In this document: piece by piece, positions 1 to 6,201 of the stretch
Layout of the letters: every line of letters begins with the position of its first letter
Position numbering within the stretch: position 1 is the stretch's first letter
From: Alphaproteobacteria bacterium
Lineage (GTDB): Bacteria > Pseudomonadota > Alphaproteobacteria > Sneathiellales > Sneathiellaceae
Direction: 5' to 3'
Assembly (NCBI GenBank): GCA_006226265.1
Contig: SBHH01000347.1
Coordinates: forward strand, 1-6,201
Length of the DNA: 6,201 nucleotides
Made by a program: the position numbers and the translations under genes
Notes under the pieces: model-generated
The model's input: only the letters and a program-made list of their open reading frames with translations
The model's database searches: none
Told to the model about the DNA's origin: nothing

Positions 1-7
1 TTCTGTT

Positions 8-35
8 TTGAAATAAAGATGATATCGGCTATAAA
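8..35 (+). promoter_or_regulatory. Predicted sigma70-type promoter of the PadR-efflux operon
   Basis: A -35 hexamer TTGAAA (8-13) is separated by 16 bp from a -10 hexamer TATAAA (30-35). Each matches the sigma70 consensus at five of six positions. A transcript would begin around 41-44, leaving a leader of about 32-35 nt before the ATG at 76. This placement would put the ATG at 19 inside the promoter, upstream of the transcript, so it also helps decide the start of the regulator gene. The call rests on sequence match only; no transcription data are available, and the region upstream of base 1 is not visible. Confidence 0.62.
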
Positions 36-47
36 ACGACATCTTTA
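14..47. promoter_or_regulatory. Predicted operator: perfect 8-bp inverted repeat over the promoter
   Basis: TAAAGATG (14-21) and CATCTTTA (40-47) are exact reverse complements separated by 18 bp. The left arm starts directly after the -35 box. The right arm lies 4 bp past the -10 box and covers the expected transcription start. A dimeric winged-helix repressor bound here would block RNA polymerase. PadR proteins bind as dimers to dyads in their own promoters, so autorepression by the adjacent regulator is the simplest inference. The arms are AT-rich, which raises the chance of coincidence somewhat, and a transcribed hairpin is unlikely because the left arm precedes the start site. Confidence 0.5.
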
Positions 48-75
48 CTGGCGCAGTTTCACAACGGACAAACGA

Positions 76-609
76 ATGGATATCAGGACCCTTTGCCTCG
101 GCGTTCTCACCATGGGGGACGCGAGCGGTTATGAGATCAAGAAGAAATTCGAAGATCGGTTGGCGTTGGTTTTCCATGCCAGCTACGGCTCTATTTATCC
201 AGCTCTCAACAAACTGACGGAAGAAGGGCTCGTTTCCTGCCGCGAGGAAAGCCAGGAAAAGCGCCCCGACAAGAAGGTTTATTCCATCACTTCGGCAGGC
301 CGGTATCTTTTTCTAGATGAAATCGTCAAGCCGGTATCGGCGGACCGGGTTCGTTCCGACTTTCTGGCCACCCTGATTTTCGCGCGTCTCCTGCCTGCCG
401 CGGCGGTCTCCAAGCTAATCGATGAGAGGATTGCGGACCGCGCCGAAAAAATCGCCCGCATGCGTGAAAACTGCGCAGGCAAGGCGACGGATACCGACCG
501 TTTTATGTGTAATTACGGCCTGACCGTTTATCAGGCGGAGCTGGATTACTTAAAAGAAAACAGACATTTACTGGAGGCCGATGCGCTGCTTGCGCGCGCG
601 GCAGAATAA
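76..609 (+). CDS. PadR-family transcriptional regulator
   Basis: Predicted 177-residue cytoplasmic DNA-binding regulator of the PadR family, whose members usually repress their own gene and a neighbouring efflux or detoxification gene until a small ligand binds. Residues 1-85 form the winged helix-turn-helix: MDIRTLCLGVL, then GYEIKKKFED, the recognition-helix stretch SYGSIYPALNKLTEEGLV (37-53), and a basic wing ending KKVYSITSAGR (66-76). Residues 90-177 are mostly helical, with a heptad-like stretch near 113-132, and fit the dimerising C-terminal domain of the longer PadR subfamily. An in-frame ATG at 19 would add 19 residues. I prefer 76 because it gives the canonical PadR N-terminus and because the earlier ATG lies within the predicted promoter. 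The ribosome site is weak (GGA, 66-68). The gene is 38 bp upstream of the adaptor gene on the same strand, so control of the pump is likely. The ligand is unknown. Confidence 0.92.
   Translation: MDIRTLCLGVLTMGDASGYEIKKKFEDRLALVFHASYGSIYPALNKLTEEGLVSCREESQEKRPDKKVYSITSAGRYLFLDEIVKPVSADRVRSDFLATLIFARLLPAAAVSKLIDERIADRAEKIARMRENCAGKATDTDRFMCNYGLTVYQAELDYLKENRHLLEADALLARAAE
557..574. repeat. Degenerate copy of the right half of the PadR promoter operator
   Basis: AAAACAGACATTTACTGG (557-574) resembles AAAACGACATCTTTACTGG (33-51), differing by one extra A and a missing CT pair. The upstream copy contains the right arm of the predicted operator. This copy lies in the last part of the PadR gene, about 75 bp before the adaptor start. 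It may be a second, weaker regulator site, or chance similarity within codons; no good matching left arm is visible beside it. Confidence 0.22.
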
Positions 610-636
610 CCCATGCTTTCCGGATTTGAACGACAC

Positions 637-642
637 GAGGTG
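637..642 (+). promoter_or_regulatory. Ribosome binding site for the GTG-started adaptor gene
   Basis: GAGGTG (637-642) lies 5 bp before the GTG at 648, counted from its end, or 7 bp from the GAGG core. It supports that non-ATG start. No ATG start in this frame has comparable support, and starting later would lose the N-terminal membrane segment. I see no separate promoter in the 38-bp gap after the regulator gene. Confidence 0.7.
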
Positions 643-647
643 CAGCT

Positions 648-1778
648 GTGAACCGTTCCATTATCATCGCAATCATTATTGCCCTGGCGGTTATCGGCTG
701 GATCGGCTCCGGTCAGATCGACCGTTTCGCGGACGGCAACAACACGAATGCCGAGGCCGCGACGCAGGATATGTCGAAGGCGGAACTTGCCAAGGATGCC
801 GATAAGAAGGCGGACGAAAAGCATGTCACCGGCGTCCGCGTGCAGACCTTTACCGCCGTTCCGCATCAGCAGAATGTCATCGTGAACGGCAAGACGGAAG
901 CTAATCGCGTGGTCGAGCTTCGGGCGGAAATCTCCGGCCGGGTCGCCAAGGTACATGTGGATGAAGGAGACCGGGTGAAAAAGGGCGATCCGATTGTCAG
1001 CTTCGATGTGAAGGATAACGAAGCCCGCCTCCAGGAAGCCGAAGCCCTGATCCGCCAGCGCGAGATCGAGCATAAGGCCGCGAAATCCCTCAACAAGAAG
1101 GGATTCAGCTCCGATACCTCGCTTGCAAGTGCCAACGCCCAGCTCGACAGCGCCAAGGCGCAGGTGAAGGCGATGAAAATCCGTATTCAGGACCTGGTGG
1201 TCAAAGCCCCCTTTGATGGCTATGTCGAGAGCCGGGATGCGGAAATTGGTGACTATATCAAGGACGGCAATCAGATTGCGACCATCATCGAAAGCGATCC
1301 CTTGTTGGTCACCGGTCAGATTTCAGAGTTGCGCGTAAACAACATCGAAGTAGGCGGCGAAGGCACGGCAACGCTTGTCACCGGCGAGAAGGTGTCGGGC
1401 AAGATCAAGTTCATCAGCAAGATGTCCGATCCGGCGACGCGCACTTTCCGCGTCGAGCTTGAAGTGCCGAACAAGGGCAACAAGCTTCGGAGTGGCGTAA
1501 CGGCGGAGATCGCCTTCAAAACGAAATCCATCATGGCGCATTTCCTCTCCCCCGCAATCCTGACATTGAACGATGCCGGGGTTCTCGGCCTCCGTGCGGT
1601 GGATGAGAAGAAGATTGTCCGTTTTTATCCGGTCAAGATTCTCTCCGATACGGAAAAAGGAGTCTGGGTCACCGGCCTTCCCGATAAGGTAACCTTGATC
1701 GTGGTCGGGCAGGATTTTGTCCGCGACGGCGATAAGGTCGAGACGGAGCCCAACAAAGTTGCCGAGGCAAAAGAATGA
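648..1778 (+). CDS. RND efflux periplasmic adaptor (HlyD/AcrA-type membrane fusion protein)
   Basis: A 376-residue membrane-fusion protein that would bridge the inner-membrane RND pump and an outer-membrane channel. Residues 4-19 are a hydrophobic, isoleucine-rich segment. There is no lipobox cysteine and no clear signal-peptidase site, so it is probably an uncleaved inner-membrane anchor rather than a lipoprotein. A charged Lys/Asp/Ala linker (about 41-60) follows. The lipoyl-like domain is split: first half about 88-118 (ELRAEISGRVAKVHVDEGDRVKKGD), second half about 183-213 (LVVKAPFDGYVESRDAEIGD). Between them, about 120-182, lies a short alpha-helical hairpin. A beta-barrel (about 215-290, including DPATRTFRVE) and a membrane-proximal domain (about 295-365) complete the usual order. 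Its stop overlaps the permease start, so the two are translated together. The family assignment is firm; the cargo is not readable from sequence. Confidence 0.95.
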   Translation: MNRSIIIAIIIALAVIGWIGSGQIDRFADGNNTNAEAATQDMSKAELAKDADKKADEKHVTGVRVQTFTAVPHQQNVIVNGKTEANRVVELRAEISGRVAKVHVDEGDRVKKGDPIVSFDVKDNEARLQEAEALIRQREIEHKAAKSLNKKGFSSDTSLASANAQLDSAKAQVKAMKIRIQDLVVKAPFDGYVESRDAEIGDYIKDGNQIATIIESDPLLVTGQISELRVNNIEVGGEGTATLVTGEKVSGKIKFISKMSDPATRTFRVELEVPNKGNKLRSGVTAEIAFKTKSIMAHFLSPAILTLNDAGVLGLRAVDEKKIVRFYPVKILSDTEKGVWVTGLPDKVTLIVVGQDFVRDGDKVETEPNKVAEAKE

Positions 1779-4700
1779 ACGCCCTCATTGATGCAGCCAT
1801 CGGCCGATCCCGCACCGTCATTGCGGCGCTTCTGCTGATCATGATTGCCGGTGTCTATGCCTATTCGGATATCGCGAAAGAGGCCGATCCCGACATCAAT
1901 GTGCCGATCATCTATGTCTCGATGACACATGAGGGCATTTCGCCGGAAGATGGCGAGCGCCTTCTGATCCGCCCGATGGAGCAGGAACTCCGCTCCATCG
2001 AGGGAGTGAAGGAGATGCGCTCCGCTGCCTATGAGGGATATGCCTCCGTTACCCTCGAATTCAACGCGGGTTTCGATGTCGATCAGGCGATGAAGGATGT
2101 CCGCGACAAGGTGGACATCGCGAAGAAGGATCTGCCGCAGGAAACCGACGAGCCCGAAGTGAACGAGGTCAATCTCGGCCTTTTCCCGGTGCTTGTTGTC
2201 ACGCTGTCGGGCGATGTACCGATGCGCTCCCTCCTCAGTCTTGCACGGGACTTGAAGGATGAGGTCGAGGGGCTTCCGGGCGTTCTGGAGGCTGATATTG
2301 CCGGTGACCGGGAAGAAGTGCTGGAAGTCATCATCGACCCCGCGAAACTGCAAAGCTATCAAATCTCCAATTCCGAACTGGCAACGGCTATCGAATATAA
2401 CAACAAGCTGGTGGCCGCGGGCTCCATGGACACGGGCAAGGGCCGTTTCTCCATCAAGGTTCCGGGCCTGTTCAAGACGGCAGCCGATGTCCTTAACATT
2501 CCCATCAAAGTGAATAACGACGGGGTAGTGACACTTCGCGACGTGACCGACATCCGCCGTACCTTCAAGGATGCCGACAGCTATGCGCGGCTGGATGGCA
2601 AACCCGCCATCGCGCTCGAAATCAAGAAGCGCCTTGGCGAAAATATTATCGACACGATCGAGGATGTAAAGAAGATCGTTCTCGCGGAAAAGACCGCGTG
2701 GCCGCAAGGTGTCGTCGTGACTTTCAGCCAGGACAAATCGGAAAACATCCGCTCCATGCTGAAGGATCTTCAGAATAATATCATCAGCGCCATCATCCTG
2801 GTGATGATCATCGTCATCAGTGCACTTGGCGTCCGGACGGCGGGGCTTGTCGGCCTGTCCATCCCGGGTTCCTTCCTGATTGGCATCCTCTATCTTTATA
2901 TGTTTGGCTTCACCATCAATATCGTGGTTCTGTTCGGTCTGATCCTGGCGGTCGGCATGCTGGTGGACGGCGCGATCGTGGTGACCGAGTTCGCCGATCG
3001 CAAAATGGCTGAAGGGATCGACAAGCGCGAAGCCTACACCCTTGCGGCAAAACGCATGGCCTGGCCGATCATCGCGTCAACAGCAACGACGCTGGCCGTC
3101 TTCATGCCACTCCTCTTCTGGCCGGGTATTGTCGGCGAGTTCATGAAGTTCCTGCCCCTTACGCTCATCACGACGCTGACGGGCTCGCTTCTAATGGCGC
3201 TCATTTTCGTGCCGACCCTCGGCTCCGTTTTCGGGAGACCGGGCGCGGCGAATGCCAAGACCCTCGCGGCCCTCGCAGCGGCGGAAACCGGCAATATCAC
3301 TGAGGTTGGCGGCTATACGGGGCGTTATGTGCGTGTTCTTTCGTTCTGCTTGCGTCATCCAGTCAAGATCGTCCTGATCGGCGTCGCAGCCCTGATCGGC
3401 GTGCAAACCTATTATGCCTTCCACGGCAATGGCGTCGAGTTCTTCCCCGAAGTTGAGCCCGAAGTCGGCCTTGTCTATGTGCATGCGCGCGGCAATATGT
3501 CGACGGATGAGAAGGACGCGCTGGTCAAGGAAGTGGAGCAGGAAGTTCTGAAACTCGATGACTTCAAATCCGTCTATTCGCGGACAGGATCGGCGGCGAA
3601 GGGACAGAATATATCGGCCGACGTGATCGGCACGATCCAGATGGAGTTCAAGGACTGGCTCGAGCGCCGCCCGGCATCCGAGGTGTTCGAGGATATCCGC
3701 AAGCGGACCGCGCATCTGAAGGGCATCGCGGTGGAAACGCGCCAGCCCGACGCGGGACCGCCGACGGGCAAGGATATCCAGATTCAGCTCTCTGCGCGCA
3801 ATCCTGACCTGCTGCCTGCGGCCGTTGTCAAGATCCGTAACCATCTTGAAAACAGCGTGACCGACCTTGTCGATATTGAGGACAGCCGAGACATTCCGGG
3901 TATCGAATGGCAGGTCAAGGTGGACCGCGCGCAAGCGGGACGCTTCGGCGCTGATATCCTCTCGGTCGGCAAGACGATCCAGCTTGTCACCAACGGTATC
4001 AAGGTCGGCGAATACCGCCCCGATGACGCGACAGACGAAGTGGACATCCGCGCCCGCTATCCCGATAACAAGCGTAATCTGGACGAGCTTGACAACCTCC
4101 GGGTAATGACCAAGAACGGCATGGTACCACTTTCCAACTTCGTAACGCGCGACGCAAAGCAGAAGGTCGGCACTGTCAACCGGGTCGATGGCTATCGCGT
4201 CATGACGGTGAAGGCCAACGTCGCGGACGGCGTCAATGTCGACCAGAAAGTACAGGAAGTAGCCGCCTGGCTGCAAAGCCCCGACGGGCAGCTCAATCCC
4301 GGCGTTTCCTACAAGTTCAAGGGGAAGGATGAGGAGCAGAAGAAGGCGCAGGCTTTCCTCGGCAAGGCATTTCTTGTCGCCATGTTTATCATGGCCATCA
4401 TTCTGGTTACCCAGTTCAACAGCTTTTATCAGGCCTTCCTGATCCTGACCGCCGTGATCATGTCAACGATCGGCGTCTTCGTCGGACTGATCCTGACGGG
4501 ACAGCCCTTCGGCATCGTCATGACGGGCGTTGGCATCATCTCGCTTGCAGGCATCGTGGTGAACAACAATATCGTGCTGATCGATACCTACGATCATCTG
4601 CGAAAGCAGGGCATGGAAGCACGCGAAGCGATCTTAAGGACCGGCGCGCAGCGTCTCCGTCCCGTTATGCTGACCACTGTCACGACGATATGCGGTCTCC

Positions 4701-4954
4701 TGCCCATGACATTCCAGCTCAATATTGATTTCGTGAGCCGGGAAATCGTCCATGGCGCCCCTTCTTCGCAATGGTGGGTGCAGCTTTCGACGGCGGTCGC
4801 CTTCGGCCTCACCTTCGCGACGCTGCTGACACTCATCATGACCCCGGCGCTCCTGCTCCTCGGTGCTCGGACCGGCGAGGCACTGGAACGCCGCCGCATC
4901 CGTAAGGCCCAGAAAAAGGCCACGCGGAACGCAACGGCCCATCCGGCGGAATAA
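1775..4954 (+). CDS. RND-family efflux permease (AcrB/AcrD/AcrF-type)
   Basis: A 1059-residue inner-membrane proton-driven exporter of full family length. It shows the duplicated RND plan: TM1 (about 14-30), a periplasmic porter loop to about 333, TM2-TM6 (about 334-485), a cytoplasmic link, TM7 (about 530-546), a second large loop to about 865, and TM8-TM12 (about 868-1028). Recognisable motifs include GPPTGKD in the second loop and the TM4 stretch GMLVDGAIVVTEF. At the AcrB relay positions, TM4 has Asp398-Gly399 rather than Asp-Asp, and TM10 has VVNNNIVLID (928-937) with Asn where AcrB has Lys. These features place it outside the classical AcrB group, though single-Asp RND pumps exist. The start ATG is within ATGA shared with the adaptor stop, and GAGG (1764-1767) is a good ribosome site. 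A basic tail ends the protein. Drug, lipid, metal or another substrate cannot be told from sequence; the single Asp alone does not make it a metal pump. Confidence 0.96.
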   Translation: MNALIDAAIGRSRTVIAALLLIMIAGVYAYSDIAKEADPDINVPIIYVSMTHEGISPEDGERLLIRPMEQELRSIEGVKEMRSAAYEGYASVTLEFNAGFDVDQAMKDVRDKVDIAKKDLPQETDEPEVNEVNLGLFPVLVVTLSGDVPMRSLLSLARDLKDEVEGLPGVLEADIAGDREEVLEVIIDPAKLQSYQISNSELATAIEYNNKLVAAGSMDTGKGRFSIKVPGLFKTAADVLNIPIKVNNDGVVTLRDVTDIRRTFKDADSYARLDGKPAIALEIKKRLGENIIDTIEDVKKIVLAEKTAWPQGVVVTFSQDKSENIRSMLKDLQNNIISAIILVMIIVISALGVRTAGLVGLSIPGSFLIGILYLYMFGFTINIVVLFGLILAVGMLVDGAIVVTEFADRKMAEGIDKREAYTLAAKRMAWPIIASTATTLAVFMPLLFWPGIVGEFMKFLPLTLITTLTGSLLMALIFVPTLGSVFGRPGAANAKTLAALAAAETGNITEVGGYTGRYVRVLSFCLRHPVKIVLIGVAALIGVQTYYAFHGNGVEFFPEVEPEVGLVYVHARGNMSTDEKDALVKEVEQEVLKLDDFKSVYSRTGSAAKGQNISADVIGTIQMEFKDWLERRPASEVFEDIRKRTAHLKGIAVETRQPDAGPPTGKDIQIQLSARNPDLLPAAVVKIRNHLENSVTDLVDIEDSRDIPGIEWQVKVDRAQAGRFGADILSVGKTIQLVTNGIKVGEYRPDDATDEVDIRARYPDNKRNLDELDNLRVMTKNGMVPLSNFVTRDAKQKVGTVNRVDGYRVMTVKANVADGVNVDQKVQEVAAWLQSPDGQLNPGVSYKFKGKDEEQKKAQAFLGKAFLVAMFIMAIILVTQFNSFYQAFLILTAVIMSTIGVFVGLILTGQPFGIVMTGVGIISLAGIVVNNNIVLIDTYDHLRKQGMEAREAILRTGAQRLRPVMLTTVTTICGLLPMTFQLNIDFVSREIVHGAPSSQWWVQLSTAVAFGLTFATLLTLIMTPALLLLGARTGEALERRRIRKAQKKATRNATAHPAE

Positions 4955-4957
4955 GAT

Positions 4958-4981
4958 GGAAGGGAGCTTTGGCTCCCTTTC
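4958..4981. terminator. Predicted terminator hairpin between convergent genes
   Basis: AAGGGAGC (4960-4967) pairs exactly with GCTCCCTT (4972-4979) around the loop TTTG, and a G·U plus a G-C pair can extend the stem to 4958-4981. It begins four bases after the permease stop and sits in the 45-bp gap to the end of pssA, which comes from the other strand. The U-tract is short (UUUCCU, then AUUU) on the + transcript and poor on the - transcript. The hairpin therefore most likely serves the efflux operon, with a weaker role in the opposite direction. Confidence 0.7.
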
Positions 4982-4999
4982 CTAGCATTTCAGAATAAA

Positions 5000-5836
5000 T
5001 CAGGCTTCGCCGTCATCCTTAACGGAAGATAGCGGTTTTGTCTTTGCGGCCTTTTCATCCGCCGCTTTTGCCTCCGCTTTCCGGGCATCCTGCAGCTTCA
5101 GCCGCCGCTGGCTGGTGATCGCGAAGGGGATTGTCGCCATATAGACCACGGCGATGAGCGAGAGAAGCTGCCAGGGATAGCTTGCCAGCACCGCCGCAAG
5201 CCCGGCCACCAGTACCAGAAAGGGCATGATGAAACGACGGGAAATCCGCAGCCGCTTGATCGAGAAGGTCGGAATGCGGCTCGCCATCAGAAAGGCCATC
5301 ATCAGAAGCCAGATGGCATTCAGGATCGGGGAGCGGAAAAATTCTGCGTCCGAATAGAAGCTGATCACCATAAAGAGAAGCGAGATAGATGCGCCCGCGG
5401 GCGCGGCGATGCCGGTAAAATAACGGGCTGCCCAGACAGGCTGCTCCTTGTCCAGCATGGAATTGAAGCGCGCGAGACGCAGGCCGCAACAGATGGTATA
5501 GACCAGCGCAATGATCCAGCCGGCTTTGGCAAGCCCTTCATTCAGGGTCCAGAGGAACATGACAAGGGCAGGCGCAACGCCGAAGCTGACGAAATCGGAC
5601 AGGGAATCAAGTTCCGCGCCGAATTTTGACGTGCCTTTCAAAAGCCGCGCCATGCGTCCGTCTAGTCCATCGAGAATACCGGCGGCCAGAATGGCAATCA
5701 CCGCCATTTCCCATTTCTCATCCAGGGCGAAGCGCACGGACGTAAGCCCCGCACAGAGCGCGAGGGTCGTCAGCATATTCGGGATCAGGGAGTTCAAGGG
5801 AAGCACCCGGAGCCGGTTGCGCCGTTGATCGTTCAT
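5000..5836 (-). CDS. pssA: CDP-diacylglycerol--serine O-phosphatidyltransferase
   Basis: A 278-residue integral membrane enzyme that transfers phosphatidyl from CDP-diacylglycerol to L-serine, giving phosphatidylserine and CMP. The CDP-alcohol phosphatidyltransferase signature is complete: Asp56, Asp59-Gly60, Ala63-Arg64, Gly73, Asp77 and Asp81 with the expected spacing; the aspartates bind the metal ions. Other family marks are RLARFN (120-125) and GIAAPAGA (142-149). Several hydrophobic segments flank these (about 18-35, 43-56, 84-99, 104-119, 147-160, 170-185, 203-220, 223-240). This is the membrane, type II enzyme, not the PLD-like form of E. coli. The C-terminus (about 243-278) is a polar Lys/Ala/Asp-rich tail, probably cytoplasmic and of no evident function. 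It starts directly after the psd stop, preceded by a strong ribosome site, so it is co-transcribed with psd. I use the symbol by family function. Confidence 0.95.
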   Translation of the reverse strand: MNDQRRNRLRVLPLNSLIPNMLTTLALCAGLTSVRFALDEKWEMAVIAILAAGILDGLDGRMARLLKGTSKFGAELDSLSDFVSFGVAPALVMFLWTLNEGLAKAGWIIALVYTICCGLRLARFNSMLDKEQPVWAARYFTGIAAPAGASISLLFMVISFYSDAEFFRSPILNAIWLLMMAFLMASRIPTFSIKRLRISRRFIMPFLVLVAGLAAVLASYPWQLLSLIAVVYMATIPFAITSQRRLKLQDARKAEAKAADEKAAKTKPLSSVKDDGEA

Positions 5837-6201
5837 TTAGCGGACCTCCACCTGCATCGGCGCATCATTCCTGCCTTCCAGATCGGCGATGAGCGTCTCT
5901 CCGCCAATCATGTTCTGCCCAAGGGAAACCAAGGGCTCCACCCCGTCGGGAAGATAGATATCGGTGCGGCTGCCGAAGCGGATCAGACCAAAGCGTTCGC
6001 CGGTGCGCACCTCCTGCCCGTCAGCGAGATAACAGACGATGCGGCGTGCGACGAGGCCGGCAATCTGCACGAAGATAATATCCTTGCCGCCATCACTCCG
6101 GACATGGACGGCATGGCGCTCGTTCTCCTCCGACGCCTTGTCGAGAGAGGCATTCAGAAACTTGCCGGGACGATAGACCTGACGAACGACGGTGCCGCCC
6201 A
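5837..6201 (-). CDS. psd: Phosphatidylserine decarboxylase proenzyme, partial (N-terminus beyond window)
   Basis: The reading frame is open to the window edge, giving 120 complete codons before the stop. The GTG at 6070 is an internal Val codon, not the start: family-like sequence ([26 protein letters not shown] in outline) continues upstream of it. Psd decarboxylates phosphatidylserine to phosphatidylethanolamine at the inner membrane, using a pyruvoyl group made by self-cleavage. The cleavage site is visible as RFGSR; the serine codon at 5971-5969 becomes the pyruvoyl of the small alpha chain, which would be 44 residues long. The short enzymes of this family usually run about 210-235 residues, so perhaps 90-115 residues, including the true start and promoter, lie outside. 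Together with pssA it forms a two-step lipid pathway operon. There is no sign of frameshift or decay. Confidence 0.93.
   Translation of the reverse strand, partial: GGTVVRQVYRPGKFLNASLDKASEENERHAVHVRSDGGKDIIFVQIAGLVARRIVCYLADGQEVRTGERFGLIRFGSRTDIYLPDGVEPLVSLGQNMIGGETLIADLEGRNDAPMQVEVR
5844..5849 (-). promoter_or_regulatory. Ribosome binding site for pssA inside the end of psd
   Basis: Read on the - strand, GGAGGT lies within the last codons of psd, 7 nt before the pssA ATG (5836-5834). The psd stop TAA (5839-5837) abuts that ATG with no gap. This strongly supports the pssA start and suggests that ribosomes finishing psd re-initiate on pssA. Confidence 0.8.

Noticed and set aside
610..647. 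Possible separate promoter for the adaptor-permease pair
   Set aside because: The 38-bp gap shows no paired -35/-10 hexamers. The genes are better explained as one operon from the promoter at 8-35.
546..1156. Antisense open frames over the PadR-adaptor junction
   Set aside because: They cross two real genes on the other strand without domain matches or plausible start signals.
1625..2707. Long open frame (about 360 codons) on the - strand opposite the adaptor end and permease start
   Set aside because: It lies antisense to two well-supported genes, its translation has the low-complexity His/Asp/Arg-rich look of a frame mirrored from GC-biased codons, and it has no recognisable domain or ribosome site.
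2951..2980. Single TM4 aspartate taken as evidence for a heavy-metal (CusA-type) pump
   Set aside because: Single-Asp TM4 motifs occur in several RND groups, and no metal-binding methionine set was identified in the porter domain, so the substrate is left open.
3191..4276. Second long antisense open frame (about 361 codons) within the permease gene
   Set aside because: Same reasoning: it spans the porter-domain coding region on the opposite strand and resembles no protein family. The permease reading is continuous and shows family motifs.
5837..6070. A 77-residue gene starting at GTG 6070 on the - strand
   Set aside because: The frame stays open to the window edge with sequence typical of phosphatidylserine decarboxylase upstream of the GTG, so this is the C-terminal part of a truncated psd, not a small separate gene.

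Overview
The window looks like ordinary chromosomal DNA from a Gram-negative bacterium, most likely an alphaproteobacterium. The reasons are an RND (resistance-nodulation-division) efflux pair, which needs a double membrane, a psd-pssA gene pair arranged as is common in alphaproteobacteria, a PadR protein of the 'MDIRTLCLG...' type, and moderately GC-rich codon use (judged by eye, not computed). Genus cannot be assigned from this sequence alone.

Left and centre (1-4954, + strand): a three-gene efflux module. A strong-looking sigma70-type promoter (TTGAAA-16 bp-TATAAA, 8-35) carries a perfect 8-bp inverted repeat (14-21 / 40-47) that fits a repressor operator. It precedes a PadR-family regulator (best start 76, not the in-frame ATG at 19). 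After 38 bp come a membrane-fusion (periplasmic adaptor) protein starting at GTG 648 and, overlapping it by ATGA, a 1059-residue RND permease. No outer-membrane channel gene is present, so the pump presumably uses a TolC-like partner encoded elsewhere. The inferred logic is that PadR represses its own promoter, and possibly the whole operon, until a ligand releases it.

Junction (4955-4999): a short convergent intergenic region with a strong hairpin that probably terminates the efflux operon, and perhaps the opposing transcript too.

Right (5000-6201, - strand): psd (cut by the window edge) followed with zero spacing by pssA. The two enzymes act consecutively in phosphatidylethanolamine synthesis: PssA makes phosphatidylserine from CDP-diacylglycerol and serine, and Psd decarboxylates it. 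The pssA ribosome binding site lies inside the end of psd, which suggests translational coupling.

I see no RNA genes, CRISPR, insertion sequences, attachment sites or gap over 300 bp without a gene. Nothing here looks like a wholly new system. The most useful leads are the promoter/operator, a degenerate copy of part of it near the end of the PadR gene, and the non-AcrB-like residues at the proton-relay positions of the pump.
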